In this document: positions 50,794-58,682 of the stretch, one piece after another
Position numbering within the stretch: the first letter of the stretch is position 1
How the letters are laid out: every line of letters starts with the position of its first letter
Source: JAFDWR01 sp038216655
Lineage (GTDB): Bacteria > Armatimonadota > Fimbriimonadia > Fimbriimonadales > Fimbriimonadaceae
DNA length: 64,000 bases
NCBI GenBank assembly: GCA_038216655.1
Contig: JBBQPZ010000002.1
Span: 248,001 to 312,000, forward strand
Direction of reading: 5' to 3'
Position numbers and translations under genes: made by a program
Notes under the pieces: model-generated
Seen by the model: only the letters and a program-made list of their open reading frames with translations
What the model was told of the DNA's origin: nothing
The model's database searches: none

Positions 50794-52302
50794 TCAGTGC
50801 TTCGAGGTCATTCCCCGAGTCATCCGAAGAATCACCAAGTGCATCCACACCAGGCAGACCACGCTGAGCAAGGCAAGGAAGAGCCAGCAGGAAGTCCAGA
50901 GGCCGGTAAGCTTCAGTAGATAGCCAAACAGGATCGGGCACAAGAAGCCGCCAAGGCCGCCGATGACTCCCACGATGCCACCCACCACTCCAACGTCCTT
51001 CGGGAAATACTCCGGGATGTGCTTGTACACGGCCGCCTTACCAATCCCCATCATGATGCCCGCCATGAACACAAGGGCCGTGAAGACCCACACATTCGCC
51101 TGGAAATACACGTGGGTAATGCCGCGAGCGAGGAGGTCCTTCTTCTTGATCGCCTGCCCCGGCTGAACGGCCGGCTCCTGCCACGAGCGGAAGGTCGGCC
51201 AGACGAGTACGCCCTCCTCAAGCTTTTTGGGATCGATCGGTGTTTCTGAACGCAGGGCGTATGTCTTGACGTCCGCGAGCTTAGCCCCTTCTTGCTTCGC
51301 CAGCGAGGAATCCACGACCACCTGGTTTGCCTGTACGGAGATCACCTTCCCGGCGCGTTCGGCCATGATGCCTTCGCCGGGAGAGCGGATGTCCATGCGG
51401 GGAGCGACGAGTAGGAAGAAGAACACTGCGCACGCACTCAGGACCCAATACATCGTCGAGCGCGCCCCGAATTTGTCGCTCGCCCAACCCCCAAGTGCCC
51501 GAACCACACCGGAGGGGAGAGAGAACACCGAAGCGAGGAGGCCGGCCATCGCCAGCGACATCCCGTACACGTTCAGGTAGTAGGGGACCAGCCATTGAGC
51601 CAGGGCGACGAACACGCCGAAAACGAGGAAGTAGTAAAGGCCGAACCGCCACACTCGTACATCTTTGAGAGGGCGGAGCATCTGGCCGAGCGTCCTCTGT
51701 CCGGCGTCCTCCACCTTCTTGTTCACCGTGAAGATCGCGAAGAGACCGGCCATGACGAGCAGTGCAACCCCATAAACCAACGGTAACGTGCGCCATCCTT
51801 CCATGTTCTGCCCGCCGTTTGTGAAGTTCTTGAGCATAGTCGGTGCGGCAAGAGTGGTGATCGCGGAACCTGCGTTTCCCATCCCGAAAATTCCGAGTGC
51901 TGTGCCCTGTCGTTCCTTCGGGAAGAACACGGACGAATACGCGATCCCTACCGCGAACGCCGCGCCGCTCATCCCGAACAGTAGCCCACCTGCCATGAAT
52001 CCGGCAAAGGTCGAAACCTGGCTCGTTACGAACAGGGCGAGCGCCGCGAACACCATTACCGACAGGTAGACCGGCTTCCCGCCGAAACGGTCGGTCAGTA
52101 GCCCCACGGGCAATCGCATCACAGAACCAGTCAACACGGGAATCCCAATGAGCCATCCGATTTGCCCCTTGTCGATCAGCAAATAGCGGTTGTCAACAAG
52201 GAAGGTGATCAGCACCCCGTACATCGTCCAAACCGCGAAACACACGGTGAACGCGAGGGTGTTCATAAACAGGACCCGATTGGCAGTTGCGCGATCGCTC
52301 AC
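50794..52302 (-). CDS. NarK-type transporter 2 (MFS) with extra soluble insert
   Basis: A 502-aa MFS protein of the nitrate/nitrite porter group. Family blocks include GGLLFGMSGAAFAVGIAYSS, ALGIFGMGNAGSAITTLAAP and IGKAAVYKHIPEYFPKDVG. Between the helix TMYWVLSACAVFFFLLVAP and the next helix VWVFTALVFMAGIMMGIGKA there is an insert of about 100 residues (about 301-404) with a beta-rich composition (KVISVQANQVVVDSSLAKQE) that ordinary NarK proteins lack. GTG 52302 is preferred because the predicted transcription start coincides with it; ATG 52266 is the alternative. The gene has its own operator at 52336. Confidence 0.85.
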   Translation of the reverse strand: MSDRATANRVLFMNTLAFTVCFAVWTMYGVLITFLVDNRYLLIDKGQIGWLIGIPVLTGSVMRLPVGLLTDRFGGKPVYLSVMVFAALALFVTSQVSTFAGFMAGGLLFGMSGAAFAVGIAYSSVFFPKERQGTALGIFGMGNAGSAITTLAAPTMLKNFTNGGQNMEGWRTLPLVYGVALLVMAGLFAIFTVNKKVEDAGQRTLGQMLRPLKDVRVWRFGLYYFLVFGVFVALAQWLVPYYLNVYGMSLAMAGLLASVFSLPSGVVRALGGWASDKFGARSTMYWVLSACAVFFFLLVAPRMDIRSPGEGIMAERAGKVISVQANQVVVDSSLAKQEGAKLADVKTYALRSETPIDPKKLEEGVLVWPTFRSWQEPAVQPGQAIKKKDLLARGITHVYFQANVWVFTALVFMAGIMMGIGKAAVYKHIPEYFPKDVGVVGGIVGVIGGLGGFLCPILFGYLLKLTGLWTSCWLFLALLSVVCLVWMHLVILRMTRGMTSKH

Positions 52303-52335
52303 GATCAAATCTTGAGTCGGTGGACGAGACACCGC

Positions 52336-52351
52336 TATGATCCCTGTCATG
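52336..52351. promoter_or_regulatory. Crp/Fnr-type operator 5 (narK2, possibly also hemerythrin gene)
   Basis: TATGATCCCTGTCATG, two deviations from the perfect 16-mer. A minus-strand CAAGAT (52309-52314) begins 29.5 bp from the centre and is followed by 6 nt and GTG 52302. The site lies between divergent genes, so it may serve the plus-strand gene at 52409 as well. Confidence 0.6.
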
Positions 52352-52408
52352 CGACCCCACGGTGGTGCGCGCTAACCGCGTATGCTCTGGGGTGTCTGGA
52401 CCGAAGCG

Positions 52409-52846
52409 ATGAAACGCCATCCCGCCCTTGAACCCTTCTCCCGAGACCACAACGACGGGTTGATCCTCGCCCGGGGGCTTCAACTCTCCCGGGAAGGTGC
52501 CGACGAAGCTTTTAAGCATGCTTGGGAAGTCGAACTCCAAGACCACTTCGCGGAAGAAGAACGCCTCCTAGGTCCGCTCGCCGAATCCGCATTTCGTGAG
52601 CAACTGATAGCCGAACATCTCGCCATCGAAGATCTGATGGGCAAGTTGCCCGATTCAAGGCTTGAGCTAGGCAACGCGCTTCACGATCACATTCGGTGGG
52701 AGGAGCGCGTCCTCTTCCCCGCGATCGAAGGCGCGGCGACTCCAGAGATGCTGGTGAGTTTGGCCATGGAGACCGATCAACTTGAGGTGCGTCGCTGGAA
52801 GCTGGATGCGCGGCGCGAGGAACTCATCCGAAGGAGGCTGAAGTGA
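52409..52846 (+). CDS. hemerythrin-like HHE-domain protein
   Basis: A 145-aa helical protein with a hemerythrin-type His/Glu pattern: HPALEPFSRDHNDGLILARG, ELQDHFAEEERLLGPL, LIAEHLAIEDLMG and ALHDHIRWEERVLFPAIE. These supply the His and carboxylate ligands of a di-iron site. Such proteins bind O2 or NO, or repair iron centres; in this island NO protection is a reasonable inference. ATG 52409 is taken because the HHE domain starts there; ATG 52382 is an alternative. The stop overlaps the cupin gene. Confidence 0.75.
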   Translation: MKRHPALEPFSRDHNDGLILARGLQLSREGADEAFKHAWEVELQDHFAEEERLLGPLAESAFREQLIAEHLAIEDLMGKLPDSRLELGNALHDHIRWEERVLFPAIEGAATPEMLVSLAMETDQLEVRRWKLDARREELIRRRLK

Positions 52847-53178
52847 TAATAATCCAGGGCCTGACCGCGCTCGGCTCACAAGGCGCCGTTTGGGGCACTG
52901 AATCTGAAGATCTCGATGCCACTCTCGTCCGCTGGGAGGAGGGTAGGGGCGTGACCGCGCATATCGGCAAAGAGGTCGACGTCGTGATGGTGGTGCTGGC
53001 AGGGACGGGAATCGTTCGTGTCGATTCCGAATCGCAAGGAGCCGCGGCCGGAACGGTGATTGTGATCCCCAAAGGCTCGGAACGCGAAGTTCGGGCGGGC
53101 CAAGGCGGGCTGACCTACGTCAACGTGCACAAGCGCAAACGCAAGATGCTCCCCAACATGGTCCGCCCGGGCCGATAG
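52843..53178 (+). CDS. small cupin-like protein
   Basis: A 111-aa single-domain beta-barrel. It starts at GTG 52843, overlapping the preceding stop (GTGA). The cupin pattern is ALVRWEEGRGVTAHIGKEVD-like in the first half and GTVIVIPKGSEREVRAG in the second, but the canonical metal-binding His residues are mostly missing (HIGKEVD only), so metal binding is doubtful. The C terminus is very basic (HKRKRKMLPNMVRPGR). It is co-transcribed with the hemerythrin-like gene; its role is unknown. Confidence 0.65.
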   Translation: MIIIQGLTALGSQGAVWGTESEDLDATLVRWEEGRGVTAHIGKEVDVVMVVLAGTGIVRVDSESQGAAAGTVIVIPKGSEREVRAGQGGLTYVNVHKRKRKMLPNMVRPGR

Positions 53179-53179
53179 G

Positions 53180-54349
53180 CTAGAACCTCAACTGAACCAT
53201 CAGGTACATCCATTTCTGGTTGTCGCCATGACCGCCGTTTCGCACCTTGACGAACCCGCCCGGAGAGAACAGTCCAAAGCCGCCGGAGACCGAGATGTGG
53301 GCATCTTGTTTGTAGGTGACATCGAAGTCGATCTCACGCCCCAAGTCGCGACCGGATGCACCTGTCGGGTCCTTGAAGACCCCGTTCGCACCCTGATTGG
53401 GGGCACCGCCCGCTCCATACCAGGCATCTGAAGCGTCGCGCAGGGCGAAGCTGTGCCAGCTTCCTTTCAGGTTCACCCTTGGGTTGAGTTGATGCTCGAT
53501 TCCGAACTCGATTTCCGTCATGTTTCGCCAAGACTGCAGGTCCATCGAGCCGTAGAACTTGTGATTGGTGGGGAGGAGGTTGTCGAACGTGAAAGAAGTG
53601 GTGCCGTTGCTTCCGCCGCTCGCCGCATTCAGTTCCATGAACCCGCGCGTAGATTTCGCGAAGGCATACGCGCCGCCAGCATGAAACGCCCAAGCCCTCA
53701 GATTCTTGCCCGACGTATGACCGACCTGTAGAGCACCCTCGCCGTCGGCGCTCCACTTACCCCACTTGCCGGTCCAAAGATGCGAGAGGGTCCAGTGGTC
53801 AGTGGACGGGTTCAAGGCGTCGTCGTGCTTGAAGATCAGCGAGGACAGACCGTAGTGGCTTGTGTACGCAGTGCCTGCGATTCGTGTTCGCTCGGGCTTG
53901 GGCAAGGCGACCGCGACCTTAAACGCATACGCGTCCCATGAACCTTCTTTGACACGGAATCCATCGAACGCCCGCCCCGTCATCGACCACTCAAGGGAAC
54001 CGATCAGGCGCTCGGAGCCGATATTGATCTTCTGCCGACCCATGGTTAACTCAACCCTCGAGTCCTTATACCGGGCGAAGGCGAGGTTGACGTCGCTCGC
54101 CTGTACGTTCGTGGTGCTACTGATCTTATAAGACTCATCCGTGGCGAACTGATACTGCAGTTCTCCCGACCAGTGCTTGCCCGACTTCATCTCGAAGCCG
54201 ACGCGAAACCGGTTCAGGAAGTCCGTGCGGTTGTCGTTCTTCGGCGAGTATAAGTCTCGGTTGGTCCGTCGTTCGTAGCGAACGCGGTAATCCAGATATG
54301 GCTTGACGTCGAATTCAATCGGTTGTGCAGGAGTGGCGCAAAGGAGCAT
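53180..54349 (-). CDS. alginate-export-type outer-membrane porin
   Basis: A 389-aa beta-barrel with a short N-terminal export signal (MLLCATPAQP). Repeated amphipathic strands and the AlgE/Alginate_exp family motifs are present: DVKPYLDYRVRYERRTNRDL, NRFRVGFEMKSGKHWSGELQ-YQFA, LTMGRQKINIGSERLIGSLE, and a terminal strand KWMYLMVQLRF. ATG 54349 is chosen over 54367 because the -10 box predicted from operator 6 (CAGGAT, 54366-54371) covers the latter. Regulation with the nitrate genes suggests uptake of nitrate or another anion across the outer membrane. Confidence 0.78.
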   Translation of the reverse strand: MLLCATPAQPIEFDVKPYLDYRVRYERRTNRDLYSPKNDNRTDFLNRFRVGFEMKSGKHWSGELQYQFATDESYKISSTTNVQASDVNLAFARYKDSRVELTMGRQKINIGSERLIGSLEWSMTGRAFDGFRVKEGSWDAYAFKVAVALPKPERTRIAGTAYTSHYGLSSLIFKHDDALNPSTDHWTLSHLWTGKWGKWSADGEGALQVGHTSGKNLRAWAFHAGGAYAFAKSTRGFMELNAASGGSNGTTSFTFDNLLPTNHKFYGSMDLQSWRNMTEIEFGIEHQLNPRVNLKGSWHSFALRDASDAWYGAGGAPNQGANGVFKDPTGASGRDLGREIDFDVTYKQDAHISVSGGFGLFSPGGFVKVRNGGHGDNQKWMYLMVQLRF

Positions 54350-54392
54350 TAGAACCTCTGGATTCATCCTGAGGTTTGCTTGCCTGCGGCGC

Positions 54393-54408
54393 TATGACCA
54401 CGCTCATA
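54393..54408. promoter_or_regulatory. Crp/Fnr-type operator 6 (porin promoter)
   Basis: TATGACCACGCTCATA, one mismatch in the right half. The centre is 29.5 bp before a minus-strand CAGGAT; the predicted start is near 54359, 10 nt before ATG 54349. Confidence 0.6.
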
Positions 54409-54750
54409 CGGCAGGATTTCGATTGGGGTCGTCGGGGCCATCTCGCCTTAGCGGGTTTCCAAGGCGCTGACCGCGGAGTTGGCTAGCGTCCGTCAGAGCA
54501 TAGCCAAGGTCGACGAAAACTCTGATCCGACCTAGACCCCATATCTCTGTTAGAACTCGCCTCAACGGCTGCAGACAGGTTCAAAACGGCAGAATCTGCC
54601 CTTCAGCGAGAACTCGTCGCGTCGGTGTGTTCGAACTCTTCGTTTACAAGCGAAGGTGTACAGGTTTCGTACCGGAAACCGTTCGATATCTTCGCCGCAG
54701 TAGGGGGTGAATCGCCCCAAAATGGGGGTAATTCCGACGAAACTGAAAAA
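54409..54750. other. intergenic region between porin and tRNA
   Basis: About 340 bp without a recognisable gene, repeat or clear promoter. Confidence 0.5.
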
Positions 54751-54824
54751 TGGCTGCCGGACTAGGATTCGAACCTAGACATACGGCACCAAAAACCGTT
54801 GTCCTGCCATTAGACGATCCGGCA
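54751..54824 (-). tRNA. tRNA-Gln (anticodon UUG)
   Basis: A 74-nt cloverleaf on the minus strand: acceptor stem TGCCGGA/TCCGGCA, anticodon loop TTTTGGT (anticodon TTG) with stem ACGGT/GCCGT, T-loop GGTTCGAATCC and an encoded 3' GCCA. A minus-strand TACAAT (54835-54840) is the probable -10 box. Confidence 0.93.
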
Positions 54825-54867
54825 AAGCGATGGAATTGTACCTTCGGGGCTGAGACATACTTTGTAA

Positions 54868-55965
54868 ATGGACTCAGCAACCCCCGTCGCTCGCCTCGCT
54901 CAAGCCCTCGCCGACCGTGGAATGGACGCCTTTTTTGCCAACGCCCCCGTCAGCATGGGCTACTTGCACGGGTTTTCTGAGTTCGCACATGAGCGATTTC
55001 TCGTGCTGGCGATCTCCGCGAAAGGGGATTGTCGGCTGATCTGCCCTGCGCTATCCGCCTCCCAAGCCACCCGCGTCGGTATCCAAGACATCCGAGCCTG
55101 GCGTGACGGCGAGGACCCCCTCGCGCACCTAATGACGCTGGCCAGAGACTGGAACCTTGAGAGCGCGATCATCGCCGTCGATGATGAGATGCCTGCCCTA
55201 ACCCTTCTCAAAGCCCAAGCCACCCTTCCCGCCGCCCTGTTCAAGGCGGGCGGCGAGGTCCTTTCCTCGCTGATGAGCGTCAAGAGCGCCGAGGAGATCG
55301 AGACCATGCGTCATGCGGGAGACATCGCCGACAAGGCGTTCCATGATGTCTGGCCCAAGCTAAAGCCTGGCCTCACCGAGATCGAGGTCTGTAAGATGCT
55401 TGAGGAGGCGATGGTCGCCAGAGGTGGCGCTCCGTACTTCAGCATCGTCGCCACCGGCGCCGCATCCGCGGAGCCTCACCACCTTTCCGATTCCACCCCG
55501 CTCAAGGCCAACGACATTGTTCTGCTCGACTTCGGCTGCGATGTGAACGGCTACAAGAGCGATATCACCCGCACGGTGTGCCTGGGGAAGGCAACCGAGA
55601 AGATGAAGGAGGTCTATGGCACCGTCCATCGCTCCCAGGCGGCGGGTCGGGCAGCAGTGAAGGCGGGTGCTACGGGCGCGGAGATCGACGCGGCATCCCG
55701 GAAAGTCATCGCCGATGCGGGCTACGGCCAATACTTCGTCCATCGCACGGGCCACGGCATCGGCTTGCGCGGCCATGAAGACCCGTACATGGTCGAGGAT
55801 AACCACGAGCCGCTCGCGCCGGGAAATTGCTTTAGCATCGAGCCGGGGATTTATCTGCCCGGCGAGTTCGGGGTCCGCCTTGAGACGATCGTTGTCGCGA
55901 CGAAGAACGGGCTCGACTCCTTGAATGAGGAGCCGAGCCCGACGATGCTCGAGATTGGTGCTTAA
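54868..55965 (+). CDS. M24-family Xaa-Pro aminopeptidase/dipeptidase
   Basis: A 365-aa protein with an N-terminal creatinase-like domain (about 1-130) and a C-terminal pita-bread metallopeptidase domain. Metal ligands are in VLLDFGCDVNGYKSDITRTV (two Asp), RTGHGIGLRGHEDPYM (His), FSIEPGIYLPGEFGVRLE (Glu) and the last Glu. It removes N-terminal residues before proline or splits Xaa-Pro dipeptides. It stands alone, divergent from the tRNA gene and convergent with the PEP-CTERM gene. Confidence 0.9.
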   Translation: MDSATPVARLAQALADRGMDAFFANAPVSMGYLHGFSEFAHERFLVLAISAKGDCRLICPALSASQATRVGIQDIRAWRDGEDPLAHLMTLARDWNLESAIIAVDDEMPALTLLKAQATLPAALFKAGGEVLSSLMSVKSAEEIETMRHAGDIADKAFHDVWPKLKPGLTEIEVCKMLEEAMVARGGAPYFSIVATGAASAEPHHLSDSTPLKANDIVLLDFGCDVNGYKSDITRTVCLGKATEKMKEVYGTVHRSQAAGRAAVKAGATGAEIDAASRKVIADAGYGQYFVHRTGHGIGLRGHEDPYMVEDNHEPLAPGNCFSIEPGIYLPGEFGVRLETIVVATKNGLDSLNEEPSPTMLEIGA

Positions 55966-55972
55966 GGAACGC

Positions 55973-56692
55973 TTACTTCGCCCGTCGCTTGCGGACAAAT
56001 AGGGTCACGCCAAGGCCGAGCGCAACCATCGTCGCGGGTTCCGGGACGGGCGGCGAGTGTGGGTGCGGCGAGTTGTGGCTCACCAGACCGAACGCGCCCA
56101 AACCAAGTAGACCGGCAAGCGGGAAGGCGCTGAGGCCCGGTACGACGTGCTGATTGTCAGTGCCCACCGTCGGCAATTCGACGGTGCCCGGCTCCGCCAT
56201 GGCGAGCAGGGGTTCCGGCTCCGTTCCAACCGGCGAAACGGGATGCGTATCGGCGACATCCACCGGCGGCGTCGGGAGGATCGTGACCAGGGTCGGGGTC
56301 TTGCCCTCGACCACGGGGTTGCCGCAGAGGGCGACGAGCGCAGGCTCGTTGTCGGCCGAAAAGAACATCTTCGTGCCCTTCTTGATCTTGCCCATGTGCG
56401 CCTTCACATAGCCGCCGTCCGGGATCGAGTAAATCTTATAGACGCCGTCCTGGGGCAATGCACCGGGGTGCAGGCCGCTCAAGTAGGTAACGACCTCATC
56501 GCGGGTCATGCTGAAATGGCGCATGTAGCGATCCATCACAACCGGATCTTTCTGCGCTTCAGCCACAAGCTGGCCCGTAGTCGCAGCCTTGTAGTTCAGG
56601 AACGCGTTCAAGTCGGGACGCGCTAATGCGACGCCCATCGTAGTGGCCAACATGGCCACCAATAAAATGCCTCTCAATTTAAACACCATCAC
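55973..56692 (-). CDS. secreted protein with PEP-CTERM sorting signal
   Basis: A 239-aa protein. The signal peptide (MMVFKLRGILLVAMLATTMG, VALA) is followed by a globular segment (about 25-125), a Pro-rich linker and the C-terminal sorting signal VPEPATMVALGLGVTLFVRK-RRAK: the PEP motif, a hydrophobic helix and a basic end. A second hydrophobic stretch (FPLAGLLGLGAFGLVSH) precedes it. Proteins of this type are processed by exosortases and displayed in biofilm-linked envelopes. A GAGGTGTG Shine-Dalgarno sequence precedes the start. Confidence 0.8.
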   Translation of the reverse strand: MMVFKLRGILLVAMLATTMGVALARPDLNAFLNYKAATTGQLVAEAQKDPVVMDRYMRHFSMTRDEVVTYLSGLHPGALPQDGVYKIYSIPDGGYVKAHMGKIKKGTKMFFSADNEPALVALCGNPVVEGKTPTLVTILPTPPVDVADTHPVSPVGTEPEPLLAMAEPGTVELPTVGTDNQHVVPGLSAFPLAGLLGLGAFGLVSHNSPHPHSPPVPEPATMVALGLGVTLFVRKRRAK

Positions 56693-56771
56693 ACCTCGTA
56701 CGACCGTCCGGGGTTAACCCGGGTTCTGGTCTCTGAGGCACATATGGGCAAATGACGTGCCAATCCCGACT

Positions 56772-57476
56772 TTAAATCGAAAATGGATCGTGCGCCATCT
56801 CTCTAGCTCGCCGTTCTCGCTGGATTACGTCAAGCGCGTCGGCAGCGGCCGATTGCTCCGCTTCCTTCTTAGAGCGCCCTGTGCCCTCTCCCATAACCGT
56901 ATCGTCAAATAAAACTTGCACGACGAATCTTCGCTCGTGCGCAACACCTGTCTCCCCTACTATACGATACTGTGGGGTCTTTCTCCACGCTGCCTGGGCT
57001 ACTTCCTGTAACTTTGACTTGTTGTCATAGGGGTTTACGTCCCCTCCCGAAATCTGCATTAGATAGTCATGAAGTTGCTCTAAGATGAACCACCGTACGA
57101 CCTCAAGACCGCTTTCCAGGTACACCGCGCCGATCACCGCTTCAAAGACGTCCGCCAAAATGGATGGCCGATTTCGTCCTCCCGTCGCTTCTTCGCTCGG
57201 GCTTAGAATCAGGTGATCTTGCAGGCCCATCTTGAACGCGGTTTCCGCGAGGGGCTGCTCCTGAACTACGGAACTCTTCGCTTTACTGAGCATCCCCTGA
57301 TCCCAATCCGGGTGATGCTCATACAAGTACTGCGCGATGACAAGGCCGAGCACCGAGTCCCCAAAGAACTCCAGACGCTCGTACGAATCGGGAATTGGCG
57401 TGGAGGTGTACGACCGATGCGTCATCGCGAGTTTGAATAGCACCTCGCTCCGCAACGGTATCTGCCTCGGAATCAC
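56772..57476 (-). CDS. rnc: ribonuclease III
   Basis: A 234-aa protein with the RNase III signature YERLEFFGDSVLGLVIAQYL and the second acidic motif ILADVFEAVIGAVYLESG, then a C-terminal dsRNA-binding domain (DNKSKLQEVAQAAWRKTPQY to AEQSAAADALDVI). Length is standard. It cleaves double-stranded rRNA precursors and structured RNAs (EC 3.1.26.3). It overlaps the aminotransferase gene upstream by 4 nt. Confidence 0.95.
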   Translation of the reverse strand: MIPRQIPLRSEVLFKLAMTHRSYTSTPIPDSYERLEFFGDSVLGLVIAQYLYEHHPDWDQGMLSKAKSSVVQEQPLAETAFKMGLQDHLILSPSEEATGGRNRPSILADVFEAVIGAVYLESGLEVVRWFILEQLHDYLMQISGGDVNPYDNKSKLQEVAQAAWRKTPQYRIVGETGVAHERRFVVQVLFDDTVMGEGTGRSKKEAEQSAAADALDVIQRERRAREMAHDPFSI

Positions 57477-58648
57477 GCGCCTTTCCCCAAAGCCCCGGCA
57501 ATGCGGGCGACGCCCCGTTCGATGTCTTTCTCGCTTGCCGCATACGAAAGTCGTAAATGGCCGGTTCCCTCAAACACCGAACCCGGGATCGTCGCGACTC
57601 CCGCATCAAGCAAATCCCCGGCAAGCTCAAGATCGGTGCGACCCTTTAGATGCGCACTGAAGTCGGGGAACACGTAGAACGCTCCCTTTGGCACCGGAGT
57701 GATAACTCCGGGGATTGACTTCAGCAAGCCAACGATAAGGTCGCGCCGCTTAGCGAAAGTGTCGCGCATGGCGGTGACCGCGTCCTCCGGCATCCGGAAC
57801 GCCGCGATCGCCGCCTTCTGCGAGATGGAAGAAGGATTGCTTGTTACTTGATCCTGGAAGTTCGACATCGCCTTGGCGATCATCAGCGGGGCATAGGCAA
57901 ATCCAACGCGCCACCCGGTCATTGCGTAGGTCTTGGAGCAGCCATTGATCAGGATCGTGCGCTCCAGAACTTCCTTGGGCTGAGCCATAAAACTCAAGTG
58001 CTTGCCTTCGTAGACCAGCTTCTCGTAGATCTCATCCGACACCACCCAAAGGCCCTTCTCGACAGCAAGCTTGCCGATTGCATCCAGCGTCTCTGCCGGA
58101 TACACCGCTCCCGTGGGGTTGGAGGGCGAGTTGACCACGATCATCTTCGTGCGCGGCGTGACCGCGGCGCGGATCGACTCGGGTGACGGGACGAATCCCT
58201 CGGCCGCCGAAGTGTGAACCACCACCGGGACGCCCCCAGCAAGCCGGATCTGATCGATGTACGTCATCCAGTACGGCGCAAACACGAGGACCTCGTCGCC
58301 CGCATCTAGCAACATCATCATCGTGTTGTAGAGGCTGTGCTTTGCCCCGCAACTCACGATGACCTGGTTGAAGTCCACGCTGACCCCGTGATCGTCGGTA
58401 ATTTTCTTCGCGATGGCTTCGCGCAGGTCTTTGGCACCCGCGCTGGGCGTGTACTTGGTAAAGCCCGAGTTGATCGCCGCGATCGCGGCTTCATTGACCG
58501 GCGCGGGCGTATCGAAATCAGGTTCGCCGGCGGCGAGAGAAATTACATCTTTCCCTTCCGCGCGCATTGCCTGCGCTTTGGCGGTAATTCCGAGGGTCGG
58601 GGAGGGCTTCAAAAGGCCCGCACGGGACGAGAGACTCAGAGTGTCCAC
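57473..58648 (-). CDS. aspC: class I aspartate aminotransferase
   Basis: A 391-aa PLP enzyme of aminotransferase fold type I, subgroup I-gamma (aspartate/prephenate type). Motifs: ISLAAGEPDFDTPAPVNEAA, the KYTPSAGAKDLREAIA segment, NSPSNPTGAVY, VSDEIYEKLVYEG, the PLP Lys in GCSKTYAMTGWRVGF and the C-terminal Arg in GHLRLSYAASEKDIERGVAR. It transfers amino groups between aspartate and 2-oxoglutarate (EC 2.6.1.1). GTG 58648 lies 7 nt after a TATACT -10 box and the gene overlaps rnc by 4 nt. Confidence 0.92.
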   Translation of the reverse strand: MDTLSLSSRAGLLKPSPTLGITAKAQAMRAEGKDVISLAAGEPDFDTPAPVNEAAIAAINSGFTKYTPSAGAKDLREAIAKKITDDHGVSVDFNQVIVSCGAKHSLYNTMMMLLDAGDEVLVFAPYWMTYIDQIRLAGGVPVVVHTSAAEGFVPSPESIRAAVTPRTKMIVVNSPSNPTGAVYPAETLDAIGKLAVEKGLWVVSDEIYEKLVYEGKHLSFMAQPKEVLERTILINGCSKTYAMTGWRVGFAYAPLMIAKAMSNFQDQVTSNPSSISQKAAIAAFRMPEDAVTAMRDTFAKRRDLIVGLLKSIPGVITPVPKGAFYVFPDFSAHLKGRTDLELAGDLLDAGVATIPGSVFEGTGHLRLSYAASEKDIERGVARIAGALGKGA

Positions 58649-58655
58649 TAGGCGG

Positions 58656-58676
58656 AGTATACAACCCGGTCATAAT
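58656..58676. promoter_or_regulatory. divergent leaderless promoters (TATACT minus, CATAAT plus)
   Basis: TATACT on the minus strand (58656-58661) is 7 nt before GTG 58648. CATAAT on the plus strand (58671-58676) is 6 nt before GTG 58683. Only 34 bp separate the two start codons. Confidence 0.5.
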
Positions 58677-58682
58677 CCCGCA

